DNA from: Dichloromethanomonas sp964477085
Lineage (GTDB): Bacteria; Bacillota; Desulfitobacteriia; Desulfitobacteriales; Syntrophobotulaceae
DNA length: 16,052 nt
NCBI GenBank assembly: GCA_964477085.1
Contig: CAYZDF010000061.1
Coordinates: 1-16,052 of the forward strand
Direction: 5' to 3'
The notes under the pieces are model-generated. The model saw only the letters and a list, made by a program, of their open reading frames with translations, searched no databases and was not told the origin of the DNA. Below, piece after piece: positions 8,181 through 15,273 of the stretch. The translations under genes and the position numbers were made by a program. How positions within the stretch are numbered: the stretch's first letter is position 1; the number at the start of each line of letters is the position of its first letter.

Positions 8181-8276
8181 ATGCTAAGAAGAATAGCTAA
8201 GCCCAAAATTGCCCCGACCCATTATGACGAGAAAGGAGATTCAAAATGTCCTACAACCATCGAATTGCTTTTCTAG
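8181..8276 (+). CDS. Possible 31-codon small ORF overlapping the next gene
   Basis: The ATG at 8181 is preceded by TGGAGTG and opens a 31-residue basic frame (MLRRIAKPKIAPTHYDEKGD at the start). It runs out of frame into the first ten codons of the membrane protein gene at 8246. It may be a translational-coupling leader or chance. No similarity is recognised. Confidence 0.2.
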   Translation: MLRRIAKPKIAPTHYDEKGDSKCPTTIELLF

Positions 8277-8767
8277 CCTTGAGAATTATAAGCGTCTATC
8301 TGCTGGCCAATTGGCTTGGAGCTTTTAGTATGTCAGTCGTAAGCCTGTTTAGTTACCCGCTGAATACACAAGTTATTCTCAACGGTGTTGTAAGCATGGC
8401 GGTTCCTGTTCTGTTCGCAATCCTGCTCTGGATCTATTCAGACAAGCTGGCCGGTTTCATGGTTAAACCAAAAGAAAAAGAGGAATCGGAGATGATGTCG
8501 GTCACGTTTGACTTGGATTCAATCCAGATCCTGGCGTTTACGATAATTGGCGTGTTTTTAATCGTGAATGCCGTTCCGTCGATAATATCGGCGATAACTA
8601 TATTCGCTGTTATGCCGGAGCCCGGTTTGGATCATTTTGGGCTGAGAAACATATGCCTCATGGTGGTGACTCCCGTTATCAAGATCATGATGGGCTTATG
8701 GCTGATTCTGGGCGGCAGAGGACTTGTTAATCTAATTAAAAAAGTCAGAACCGTTGGTGTGAAGTAG
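8246..8767 (+). CDS. Four-helix membrane protein of unknown function
   Basis: This 173-residue protein has four predicted membrane spans, at about 8-30, 43-65, 94-120 and 135-156. A charged cytoplasmic-type loop rich in Lys and Glu (KPKEKEESE, about 74-82) lies between helices 2 and 3, and the C-terminus is basic. No catalytic or transport motif is visible and I recognise no named family. The ATG at 8246 has AAAGGAG seven bases upstream. It follows the lipoprotein gene after 115 bases and is followed by small reading frames, so it probably belongs to one envelope-related unit. Confidence 0.8.
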   Translation: MSYNHRIAFLALRIISVYLLANWLGAFSMSVVSLFSYPLNTQVILNGVVSMAVPVLFAILLWIYSDKLAGFMVKPKEKEESEMMSVTFDLDSIQILAFTIIGVFLIVNAVPSIISAITIFAVMPEPGLDHFGLRNICLMVVTPVIKIMMGLWLILGGRGLVNLIKKVRTVGVK

Positions 8768-8799
8768 ATTGACGAAAAGTCCCTTGCAATGAAGGAACT

Positions 8800-8856
8800 A
8801 TGGATAAAAATTATATCCTGATCAGAGATGACGAGCATTCTCCATGGCTGATCTGA
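8800..8856 (+). CDS. Possible 18-codon micro-ORF
   Basis: The ATG at 8800 has GAAGGA a few bases upstream and encodes MDKNYILIRDDEHSPWLI before a stop. It lies between two membrane protein genes. Only its spacing and ribosome site support it; it could equally be the start of a broken gene. Confidence 0.2.
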   Translation: MDKNYILIRDDEHSPWLI

Positions 8857-8873
8857 GATTCGAGGTGAATTAA

Positions 8874-9020
8874 TTGGCAAAAATTAAAAAGAGTAATAAA
8901 CTGAAAAGAGTTTTTATCATCATAGCCATGGTAATCGCCGGCATCCTCGCTGTAACAGCGACATTTGCCTTCTATTTCGGCCTAGGGGGTACCAGACAAG
9001 CCGTGTATGCCTATGATTAA
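8874..9020 (+). CDS. Small single-pass membrane protein, TTG start
   Basis: This short gene encodes 48 residues from a TTG codon preceded by CGAGGTGA with a five-base spacer. The first 12 residues are strongly basic (AKIKKSNKLKR), followed by one hydrophobic span, VFIIIAMVIAGILAVTATFAFYFG (about 13-36), then a short tail ending in AVYAYD. The basic-inside pattern predicts an N-in, C-out topology, or an uncleaved signal anchor. It could also be the 5-prime remnant of a longer protein. Its stop codon lies two bases from the stop of the convergent gene at 9023, and a 15-base palindrome (8947-8961) sits inside it. Function is unknown. Confidence 0.55.
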   Translation: MAKIKKSNKLKRVFIIIAMVIAGILAVTATFAFYFGLGGTRQAVYAYD

Positions 9021-9022
9021 CG

Positions 9023-10186
9023 CTAGGGTTCCAATGATAAATCAACTATCGTACCGTTGTTCAGCTGAACTATGGGAAGGTGAGGGTAGCTTGCATAATC
9101 GCGAAAACCGATAATTTTTCCTTTTTGGTGGTTGGGAAGGATTATCAGTTGTCCTAATTTATAATATACCGTTCTATATAAGCATATTTTGATAATATTT
9201 TTATCATACTTTCCCTCATTATTTTCATAGAGCAACCGTAAGACCTGGTACGATTGTAAAGCCTGGTTGGGTGAATAAGCATTGATCAGCTCCTTGTGGG
9301 CATGTACAATTAAAAGAATCCTGCCGAATAAGCTGATCGCTTCCCCTTTCTTGCCGTTCGGATAGCCTTTGCCGTTATAATACTCGTTGCTGTCATGGAT
9401 ACCAAAAATAATATTCTTTTTTCTTAAATAAGGTGACTCCGAGGTCATGGCCAAAAAATTATCAAGATGATTTTTTACTAAACGTGCATAGAATGAACCC
9501 CTATCAACGTTACTATGCGTTTTACCAGTTGATTTTGTGTAGCCGACATTTGAAAATAACGCGGCAACGGCTAAATCCAGCAGATCAGAATCATTCAACT
9601 CAAGTATCAAGCCGGTCAAAAGAGCCACACATGTCACATTTAGACTGTTTATAACAAAACTGTCGTCATCAGACTTATTAAACGTTTCAAACCATATATG
9701 AAATGTGTTGTCGGCTGCTAATAATTCTATAAACTCTTGTTTTATTTTTTTGGCCCTCAGTCGTAAATATTCGGATTCCAGGCCACTTTCCAGGTTAATC
9801 CAAAAAGGTATTTTTGATAACAATTCCGCCAGGACAATATTTTTAGTGATTGATTGTTCAAGACGCGTCGTTAGATAAGAGTTAATATCCGTTTTTGTTA
9901 ATGCGTTAATGTTGTATTCTTCAACTATTTCTTTGATACTCTCAGTAAAATCCAATGATTCGAAAGACTTATTCCTTGTTAAATCCTCAAAATCCTTTTT
10001 GGAAGTTGCGACAAGAATTTTGCAGGTTTGAGGAACCTGACTCCTAATCTTATTGATGATAAGAGGATTAAGCTCAATATTTTTATTGACAAATAACAAT
10101 CCGTCCGAGCGGTAGATTGGATGCAAAACAATATCTCCGGGAATGAGTTCTTTCGGTAATTTCTTTACATAAACCGATTGCGACAT
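9023..10186 (-). CDS. HD-GYP-like protein lacking the HD dyad
   Basis: This 387-residue protein has the layout of Firmicute HD-GYP phosphodiesterase-like proteins. An N-terminal segment with LIPGDIVLHPIYRSDG and LFVNKNIELN (about 14-40) is followed by an HD-GYP-like domain (about 160-340) and a small C-terminal beta domain with GQLIILPNHQKGKIIGF (about 345-361) and a closing VQLNNGTIVDL. The usual HDIGK reads SNVGY (212-216). The HHE motif is reduced to HDSNE (264-268) and GYP survives as GKGYPNG (272-278). The final helix reads IVHAHKEL where IADAFDAL is usual. Metal binding and c-di-GMP hydrolysis are therefore unlikely; a c-di-GMP-binding or protein-interaction role is inferred. The ATG at 10186 follows AGGAGGGATACA. 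A longer in-frame start at 10327 would lie upstream of the promoter. Confidence 0.88.
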   Translation of the reverse strand: MSQSVYVKKLPKELIPGDIVLHPIYRSDGLLFVNKNIELNPLIINKIRSQVPQTCKILVATSKKDFEDLTRNKSFESLDFTESIKEIVEEYNINALTKTDINSYLTTRLEQSITKNIVLAELLSKIPFWINLESGLESEYLRLRAKKIKQEFIELLAADNTFHIWFETFNKSDDDSFVINSLNVTCVALLTGLILELNDSDLLDLAVAALFSNVGYTKSTGKTHSNVDRGSFYARLVKNHLDNFLAMTSESPYLRKKNIIFGIHDSNEYYNGKGYPNGKKGEAISLFGRILLIVHAHKELINAYSPNQALQSYQVLRLLYENNEGKYDKNIIKICLYRTVYYKLGQLIILPNHQKGKIIGFRDYASYPHLPIVQLNNGTIVDLSLEP

Positions 10187-10234
10187 TGTATCCCTCCTAT
10201 TACTAGACACTGTCTTTAGTCTCCAAGTAATTCC

Positions 10235-10263
10235 AGTATCCAAATAAATCTGTTTGTTGTCAA
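10235..10263 (-). promoter_or_regulatory. Sigma-A-type promoter of the HD-GYP-like gene
   Basis: On the minus strand a perfect TTGACA (plus-strand 10258-10263) is followed after 17 bases by GATACT (10235-10240), which matches four of six -10 positions. Transcription would start near 10228, about 42 bases upstream of the ATG at 10186. This fixes the start codon choice for the gene. Confidence 0.7.
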
Positions 10264-10379
10264 TAGTACAAATGGATTGGGGGGAAAAACAATAATATTC
10301 TTCCCGTAATAAATAAATATTTATCAATAGATGATTCCACTGAAAGTCTAAAATAGCGGTTTCTGCAGTAGATCATATA

Positions 10380-10401
10380 ATAATATTACAAGTAATATTA
10401 T
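10380..10401. repeat. AT-rich 10-bp inverted repeat, operator-like
   Basis: ATAATATTAC, AA, GTAATATTAT form two perfect 10-base arms with a two-base centre. The spacing suits a dimeric DNA-binding protein better than an RNA hairpin. It lies about 150 bases upstream of the minus-strand transcription start predicted near 10228 and directly beside the next hairpin. Confidence 0.4.
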
Positions 10402-10403
10402 AA

Positions 10404-10462
10404 GAGCGTGTCGCAAAACGTTTATTTAAAAACTTAAAAACTAGGGCTAACACGCTCCTTTT
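10404..10462 (+). terminator. Long hairpin with T tail, terminator-like or insertion-sequence end
   Basis: GAGCGTGT (10404-10411) pairs with ACACGCTC (10450-10457) around a 38-base AT-rich loop that can itself pair partly (GTTTATTTAA with TTAAAAAC), and is followed by CTTTTT. The opening GAGCGTGTCGCAAAACG resembles the terminal repeats of some IS1182/IS4-type elements. No plus-strand gene ends just upstream, so a relic or transcription-insulating role is as likely as ordinary termination. Confidence 0.35.
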
Positions 10463-10724
10463 TGTTGGGATGGAAAAAATAATAAGATCAAAGCATTGAT
10501 AGACAGATCTCTTTCTCGATTTGCCATATAGTTTTACTTTTGGAATATGAACAGGAAACCGACGGCAGCTTTAGCGGTTCTCTCAAAGAAATGATATCTT
10601 AGCGAATGTGCCTTCAACCAACAATAGCAATAATGTAAGAGAAACCTTCGTTACGTTGACCAAATGCTTAAGGAAAATTATTCAGGTCTTGAAAGCTTGG
10701 GACGTAGCTCCGACATGAAAAGAC

Positions 10725-10767
10725 ATGACATATGTCATATCAAAAGTATGCTTCTGTTCACTACAAT
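10725..10767 (+). promoter_or_regulatory. Candidate response-regulator operator and promoter of the ABC operon
   Basis: ATGACATATGTCAT (10725-10738) is a perfect 14-bp palindrome, preceded by a partial direct repeat of GACATGA at 10712-10718 and 10722-10728. A -10-like TACAAT lies at 10762-10767 with a poor -35 (ATCAAA) 17 bases before it. With a start near 10774, the palindrome is centred at about -42, the usual place for an activator that replaces a weak -35. I infer it is the site of the response regulator encoded at 15258. Confidence 0.45.
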
Positions 10768-10770
10768 ATT

Positions 10771-10813
10771 GGCCCTTTTTTCTTTATGATTGAACTAAAG
10801 CTTTTTTAGGGCC
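10771..10813 (+). other. Possible 5-prime leader stem of the ABC operon mRNA
   Basis: GGCCCT (10771-10776) can pair with AGGGCC (10808-10813), and CTTTA (10782-10786) with TAAAG (10796-10800) inside it. This would give a stem-loop at or near the predicted transcript start, ending just before the ribosome site of the ATPase gene. It may protect the mRNA or modulate translation; alternatively the T run inside is incidental. Confidence 0.25.
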
Positions 10814-10837
10814 GTAGGAGAAAGAGAGGTTAATCTA

Positions 10838-11767
10838 ATGATTGTAGAAGTAAAAAATTTGCTAAAACGCTATAAAGATGTATTGGCAATAGACAATATC
10901 AGTTTCACGCTTGATCAAGGCGAAATTCTGGGACTGTTGGGGCCTAACGGCGCAGGCAAGACTTCTACCGTCAATGTCATGATTGGCCTAACCCCAACAG
11001 AACAGGGCGTAGTCAAAATCTTCGGTAAAAATCTCAAGCAGTACGAGTTGGAAATCAAAAAAGAAATAGGAATTGTCCCTCAGGATATAGCCATCTTTGA
11101 GGACCTTACCGCCTATGAGAATCTTTGTTATTTCGGTAAACTTTATGGATTAAAAGGAACGCTTCTCAAGGAACGGGTGGAAGAAGTTCTGGAATTCAGC
11201 GGCCTTCTGGATAAGAAGAAGGAGTATCCCAAAAAATTTTCCAATGGAATGAAAAGAAGGCTGAATATCGCCTGCGCGCTGATCCATCATCCTAAGCTTA
11301 TCATCATGGACGAGCCGACAGTCGGCATTGACCCCCAATCCAGGAACCACATCCTCCAGGGAGTCAGGCTACTGAAGGAAAGAGGTTCGACAATCATCTA
11401 TATTTCGCATTATATGGAGGAAGTAGAAGAAATCTGTACCAGAATCATGATTATGGACCATGGTCGGATCATTGCCCAGGGTACTAAAGAAGAACTCAAA
11501 GCCCTTGTTACTAATGAAGAAAAAGTGATTATTGAGCTTGCCGGTCCCAATTACACCATACTAGACAATCTTAAGAAATTGGCTGGTGTCAAAGACGCTT
11601 ATGTTGACGGAACCCTGCTGATGGTACACTCCGAAAAAAGCAGCAGAAATCTCAGTAAGATTATCGCTGTTGTCAATGCTAACAGCGAAATTGTTTCGCT
11701 TAACGTCACAGGACCCAACCTGGAAACAGTTTTTTTAAATTTGACCGGCCGGACGTTAAGGGATTAG
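10838..11767 (+). CDS. ABC transporter ATP-binding protein, LnrL-like
   Basis: This 309-residue ATPase is predicted to energise an ABC-2 exporter at the inner face of the membrane. Walker A is GPNGAGKT (35-42), the Q-loop glutamine is at about 82, the signature loop reads FSNGM (134-138) where LSGGQ is usual, Walker B is IIMDEP (155-160) with catalytic Glu159, and the H-loop is His191. The modified signature is common in drug/antibiotic-export (DrrA/CcmA/NatA-type) ATPases. A C-terminal domain of about 90 residues follows, ending in LETVFLNLTGRTLRD, as in DUF4162-tailed members. The ATG at 10838 has GAGAGG eight bases upstream. Two permease genes follow almost without gaps, matching the one-ATPase, two-permease make-up of B. 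subtilis LnrLMN (linearmycin resistance). The substrate is unproven. Confidence 0.93.
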   Translation: MIVEVKNLLKRYKDVLAIDNISFTLDQGEILGLLGPNGAGKTSTVNVMIGLTPTEQGVVKIFGKNLKQYELEIKKEIGIVPQDIAIFEDLTAYENLCYFGKLYGLKGTLLKERVEEVLEFSGLLDKKKEYPKKFSNGMKRRLNIACALIHHPKLIIMDEPTVGIDPQSRNHILQGVRLLKERGSTIIYISHYMEEVEEICTRIMIMDHGRIIAQGTKEELKALVTNEEKVIIELAGPNYTILDNLKKLAGVKDAYVDGTLLMVHSEKSSRNLSKIIAVVNANSEIVSLNVTGPNLETVFLNLTGRTLRD

Positions 11768-11772
11768 GGAAG

Positions 11773-12933
11773 GTGAAGGGATTGAATGTTTGGCGCATCG
11801 CCTATTATACCGCGCGTAGGAACATAGGAAATTGGAAAATATTTTTGCTGCTGATTTTCCTGCCTTTAGTTTTCTATCTTATTTGTCTCCAGGTAACCCC
11901 GAATATTGATCACGATCCCAAAATGAAAAAGGCTAAGATCGCTTATTTCCCCAGCGACAGTGGCCCTGTCTCCCAGCAGTTTGAGCAATATCTGAGGACT
12001 GCGGAGGTTTCGGCTGCCTGCGATATTCAGAAGGTAAATTCCATTACAGAAGGAAATAGGCTGGTCCGGGAAGGAAAAGTCGAGGCTTTCATTGATATGC
12101 AAGCGGATTCCGGGCCAAACCTGAATCAGAAAGGTAAAACAAAAATTGTAATCTATAGTAACGGGAACAGTCCGGTGAGTCAATTGCTGGCTGACAATTT
12201 CCGCTATTCAGTAGGTATTTCTGCTGCAACCGGCAAAACAGACCAGAATTATATGTTTACTTCACGATCAATGTCAAATTCTGCCGGAGTCGAACCTGTT
12301 GCTGTCTCTCCCCCTGGAAAGGTTTTGAAGGAAGCTGACAAATACCCGTTTCTCGGCTTGCTGGAGATGTTTTCTTACGGTGCTCTCTTAGGCAGCTTTA
12401 CGGTCCTTAACAGCCGAAAGACGAACATCCTAACGCGATTGAACATGGCTCCCATCAATCGCTTTAGCTTTGCCGGCGGACAATTATTGGGAAACTTTAT
12501 TACCCTGTGCCCCAGTGCCGGCCTGTTTATTGTCTATATCACCTACGTCTGGGGAGACGCTCTACATGGAAGACTGTTGCATGTTATCCTGACTTTCTTG
12601 TTGTTTACAGCGATAATAACCGCTCTCGGGATGATTATCGGTTATCTGTCCAAGAGAACAGGTTTGAGTGCCTTAGCCGTTATTTTTATCAACGGTTTAT
12701 CTACAGGCGCAGCCTTTGTCTGGGCCTTGGGTTCTGCTCAAGGCTTCCTTAAGGCAATTCTTTACTTAAGTCCTCATTATCACACGTATATAATTGTCAC
12801 GGACACCATTTTCGAAGGCCCTTTTTCCCGTATCCAATCATCTTTTATGGCGATGACCCTGATAGCGACTATTTTCGTCATCATCGCCATCATTTTGGGA
12901 AGGAGGAAACCCTATGACAATCCTATTGCATAA
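11773..12933 (+). CDS. ABC-2 type permease, LnrM-like
   Basis: This 386-residue permease subunit has the ABC-2 layout. One N-terminal span (about 23-41) is followed by a large external domain (about 42-192), then five closely spaced spans (about 196-213, 235-257, 267-291, 297-320 and 356-376). The loop after span 2 holds TNILTRLNMAPINRFSFAGG (about 217-236), the region that contacts the ATPase in this superfamily. The external domain resembles that of YhgE/LnrM-type exporters. The start is uncertain. GTG at 11773 is five bases after the ATPase stop but lacks a well-spaced ribosome site, whereas the in-frame TTG at 11782 has AGGTGA five bases upstream and may be the true start. The end overlaps the next gene by 20 bases, so translation is probably coupled. 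Confidence 0.9.
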   Translation: MKGLNVWRIAYYTARRNIGNWKIFLLLIFLPLVFYLICLQVTPNIDHDPKMKKAKIAYFPSDSGPVSQQFEQYLRTAEVSAACDIQKVNSITEGNRLVREGKVEAFIDMQADSGPNLNQKGKTKIVIYSNGNSPVSQLLADNFRYSVGISAATGKTDQNYMFTSRSMSNSAGVEPVAVSPPGKVLKEADKYPFLGLLEMFSYGALLGSFTVLNSRKTNILTRLNMAPINRFSFAGGQLLGNFITLCPSAGLFIVYITYVWGDALHGRLLHVILTFLLFTAIITALGMIIGYLSKRTGLSALAVIFINGLSTGAAFVWALGSAQGFLKAILYLSPHYHTYIIVTDTIFEGPFSRIQSSFMAMTLIATIFVIIAIILGRRKPYDNPIA

Positions 12934-14020
12934 CTTAAAAAGAATATTCAAAAATAAGCTGAGGTTTTTTGTAATTGCGCTTATGCCGGCACTGATCCTT
13001 TACCTTGTTAGTTCATCAATATTTTCTGGACCTAATCAAAAACTCATTCTCGGCATAGCCGATTTGGATCGGACGGAATTTACGATGAGATTAATCAACA
13101 AACTGTCGCTGTCAGCCAATATTAAACCGATCGCGGAGGAACAAATTGATAACAATTTGTTCAATTCCAAAATTGATTATGCTATTGTCCTGGAAAAAGG
13201 GTTTACGGAAAAACTGCTTCAGGGCGAGGATGTCAAAGCCAGGGGATATTATGTAAAAAACGCCGGCCAAGTACTGCTTGTTCAAAAATTCATCGATAAC
13301 GCTATCGTTTCTGCCAAAAAGATTGCCCAGGCTTCAGGTGAAAGCAAACAAAAATATTATCAAATACTAAACCGGTCAGACCCAGCGCAAATCCAGCTGG
13401 ACCACCGGATTATTCCCAGCATTCAAAGGCAAAAATCGTATTATATCCTGGGAGCGGTTCTGGAAATCCTTCTTTTAAGCACCTTGATGTTTACAACGAT
13501 GATGCAAAACGATAAAGCAAATAAAACTTTTGTGCGAACACTCTCGGCACCGGTTTCATTAAGGTGCTGCCTCCTCCAGACTATCCTCGGCTTTCTTCTG
13601 GTAGCAGTGATTCAGGTAAGCATTATGCTTTTTGTCCTCAAAAGAATACTTCATATTTATACAGGGAACTCTAGCCTGATGCTGGTCCTGCTCTTTTTAT
13701 CAGCCTGCGTTCTAGCCGTGTCCCTCGGCACAGCTGTCAATTCATTGTCCCAAAATATGCTTCAAGCCTCTTTTACCGGTGTTTTTATCGGCATTTTGTT
13801 CACGACCTTAGGCGGGTGCCTGTGGGAGCATGACATGGTAACAGCTCCTTTAAGGAATATCGGCAAATTTACACCGGCTTATTGGATTATGGATGGCGTC
13901 GGCAGACTTCTGAATGAACAGGGCTTTTGGGCAGTCGGCGGGGATATCTTGCTTGTCCTTGGATTTTCATTCGTATTCTTGCTCTTGGGGAGCTGGAAAA
14001 AGGAGGATGTCGCTTCATGA
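12914..14020 (+). CDS. ABC-2 type permease, LnrN-like
   Basis: This second, diverged permease has 368 residues. It has one N-terminal span (about 17-36), an external domain of about 135 residues with an alternating Lys/Asp-rich surface, and five C-terminal spans (about 177-197, 217-242, 254-276, 284-303 and 341-360). The cytoplasmic loop KTFVRTLSAPVSLRCCLLQ (about 204-222) corresponds to the coupling region in the first permease. The two subunits are likely to form a heterodimer with two copies of the ATPase. The ATG at 12914 has AGGAGG six bases upstream and lies inside the end of the preceding gene. The C-terminus ends in WKKEDVAS, and its stop codon overlaps the ATG of a 27-codon frame at 14017. 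Confidence 0.9.
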   Translation: MTILLHNLKRIFKNKLRFFVIALMPALILYLVSSSIFSGPNQKLILGIADLDRTEFTMRLINKLSLSANIKPIAEEQIDNNLFNSKIDYAIVLEKGFTEKLLQGEDVKARGYYVKNAGQVLLVQKFIDNAIVSAKKIAQASGESKQKYYQILNRSDPAQIQLDHRIIPSIQRQKSYYILGAVLEILLLSTLMFTTMMQNDKANKTFVRTLSAPVSLRCCLLQTILGFLLVAVIQVSIMLFVLKRILHIYTGNSSLMLVLLFLSACVLAVSLGTAVNSLSQNMLQASFTGVFIGILFTTLGGCLWEHDMVTAPLRNIGKFTPAYWIMDGVGRLLNEQGFWAVGGDILLVLGFSFVFLLLGSWKKEDVAS

Positions 14021-14100
14021 ATATTAAGTTTTTGAGAAAAGGGGTAAATGATCAAGGGTATTTATTTGTCAGTACTATCAGAGAATCGGCCAAAAAGTAA
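14017..14100 (+). CDS. 27-residue small ORF translationally coupled to the permease
   Basis: The ATG at 14017 overlaps the permease stop in an ATGA arrangement, with AGGAGG ten bases upstream inside the permease gene. It encodes a basic peptide that begins MNIKFLRKGVNDQGYLF and ends in ESAKK. There is no signal peptide or membrane span. No family is recognised. It may be a genuine small protein, a coupling device between exporter and kinase genes, or the 5-prime stub of a lost gene. Confidence 0.35.
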   Translation: MNIKFLRKGVNDQGYLFVSTIRESAKK

Positions 14101-14128
14101 GGACCCAGATGAAGGAGTAAGAGGAAAA

Positions 14129-14164
14129 ATGTGGAATAAAAAGGGCAGGAGTATTGATTTGTAA
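14129..14164 (+). CDS. Possible 11-codon micro-ORF upstream of the kinase gene
   Basis: The ATG at 14129, preceded by AAGAGG at a four-base spacer, encodes MWNKKGRSIDL and stops 26 bases before the kinase start. It may be a leader that tunes kinase translation, or chance. Only the ribosome site supports it. Confidence 0.2.
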   Translation: MWNKKGRSIDL

Positions 14165-14190
14165 AACCAAAAGTATTGTTAGAGGCGGCT

Positions 14191-15273
14191 GTGAAATATC
14201 TACTGAAACTTCTTTTCTTTATTTACATAATTGTGTTAAGCATCAGGGGCGATGTATCCTATCTGGACGTCCTGGTTTTTGTCATGATTATAGGAGTTAC
14301 TATTTTAAAAGAAAGATTCTTCAATACGCGGTATATGACCCTTGTTTCGCTGATCTTCATCTGCGGGGGTATTTGCGTGGGCCAAAATTATACCTTCCTG
14401 CTCTGTATCCCATTATTTGATTTCACCTATGAGAAGACTTATTTGGGTGTTTTACCGGTGTTTTTGCTGGGTGCGTTTGAAGCGTGGCAATCAGGAATTT
14501 CTTCGCTTCTTTTCATGATGATTCTTTGCGTTATCCTGGCTTTCATGATTCGACAAGCCGAAGACAAAGAAACTGACTATAAAAATAGGCTGGATGCAGA
14601 AAGGCGTTTGCGCTATGAGCTTGAGGAAACAAAAATCAAGCTACTCAATGCTTCCAAAGATATTGCCCATTTAACCGAAGTGAGTGAAAGAAACCGGATC
14701 GCCAGGGAAATTCATGATAATGCAGGGCACAGCATTGCAGGTATTCTAATTCAACTTCAGGCCGCCAATAAACTGATGGAAGTGGACAGACAAAAATCCA
14801 GGATGATCCTGGAGAAATCCATTAGCGGCCTGTCCTGTGCGTTAACCCTTCTCAGAGACACGGTTTATAATATTAAACCAAAAGAAACTGTCGGCGTGAA
14901 ATACCTCAAAAGCATTATCGACAATTTTGGTTTTTGTCCTGTTGATTTTATATTTATTGGTGATTTGGGGGTTGTCACTCCCAGTCAATGGGAACTATTG
15001 GCCTCAATTATCAAAGAGGCGCTGACCAATGCGGCTAAACATTCCAAGGCGACAAATCTGGCTATCGTCATTGATATCGATGATAAGGTTTTAAAACTTG
15101 ACATTAAAGACAATGGGGTCGGGTGTGACCAATTGAAGGAAGGGTTGGGTCTTAGCGGTATGAAAGAGAGAATATTCAACATGGGTGGCACCTTATCCAT
15201 CAGTTCCGGCGACGGTTTCCGAATTGTTTCTATTTTGCCTATGACCCGGCGAGAAGGATGTGTGAACGATTGA
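14191..15273 (+). CDS. Sensor histidine kinase, HisKA_3 (NarL/LiaS-LnrJ type)
   Basis: This membrane kinase partners the response regulator that overlaps its end. From the GTG at 14191 it has 360 residues. About five or six membrane spans fill residues 1-120 with very short external loops, so it probably senses events in the membrane, as intramembrane-sensing kinases do. A charged linker (about 121-165) leads to the HisKA_3 box ERNRIAREIHDNAGHSIAG with His175. The ATPase domain shows the N-box EALTNAAKHS (about 276-285), the G1 box DNGVG (about 307-311) and GLGLSGMKER (G2). The GTG start has AGAGG five bases upstream; a TTG at 14176 is in frame but has no site. Gene content and kinase type match LnrJ of the B. 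subtilis linearmycin-resistance locus. Confidence 0.92.
   Translation: MKYLLKLLFFIYIIVLSIRGDVSYLDVLVFVMIIGVTILKERFFNTRYMTLVSLIFICGGICVGQNYTFLLCIPLFDFTYEKTYLGVLPVFLLGAFEAWQSGISSLLFMMILCVILAFMIRQAEDKETDYKNRLDAERRLRYELEETKIKLLNASKDIAHLTEVSERNRIAREIHDNAGHSIAGILIQLQAANKLMEVDRQKSRMILEKSISGLSCALTLLRDTVYNIKPKETVGVKYLKSIIDNFGFCPVDFIFIGDLGVVTPSQWELLASIIKEALTNAAKHSKATNLAIVIDIDDKVLKLDIKDNGVGCDQLKEGLGLSGMKERIFNMGGTLSISSGDGFRIVSILPMTRREGCVND

Larger units (their letters stand above)
10187..10837. other. 651-base intergenic region with inverted repeats and possible decayed coding sequence
   Basis: From left to right it holds the promoter of the minus-strand HD-GYP-like gene, an AT-rich palindrome (10380-10401), a long hairpin with a T tail (10404-10462) and the control region of the ABC operon (10725-10813). 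Between about 10500 and 10720 there are short broken frames with protein-like composition on either strand, for example NNSNNVRETFVTLTKCL then RKIIQVLKAWD on the plus strand, but no start, ribosome site or recognisable family. This part may be the remnant of a lost gene. Confidence 0.4.

Noticed and set aside
10187..10327. N-terminal extension of the HD-GYP-like gene to a start at 10327
   Set aside because: The 47 extra codons contain the TTGACA-17-GATACT promoter, and the ATG at 10186 has its own AGGAGG.
14154..14420. 88-codon plus-strand frame over the start of the kinase gene
   Set aside because: It lies in another frame across the membrane domain of the kinase and has no protein family character.
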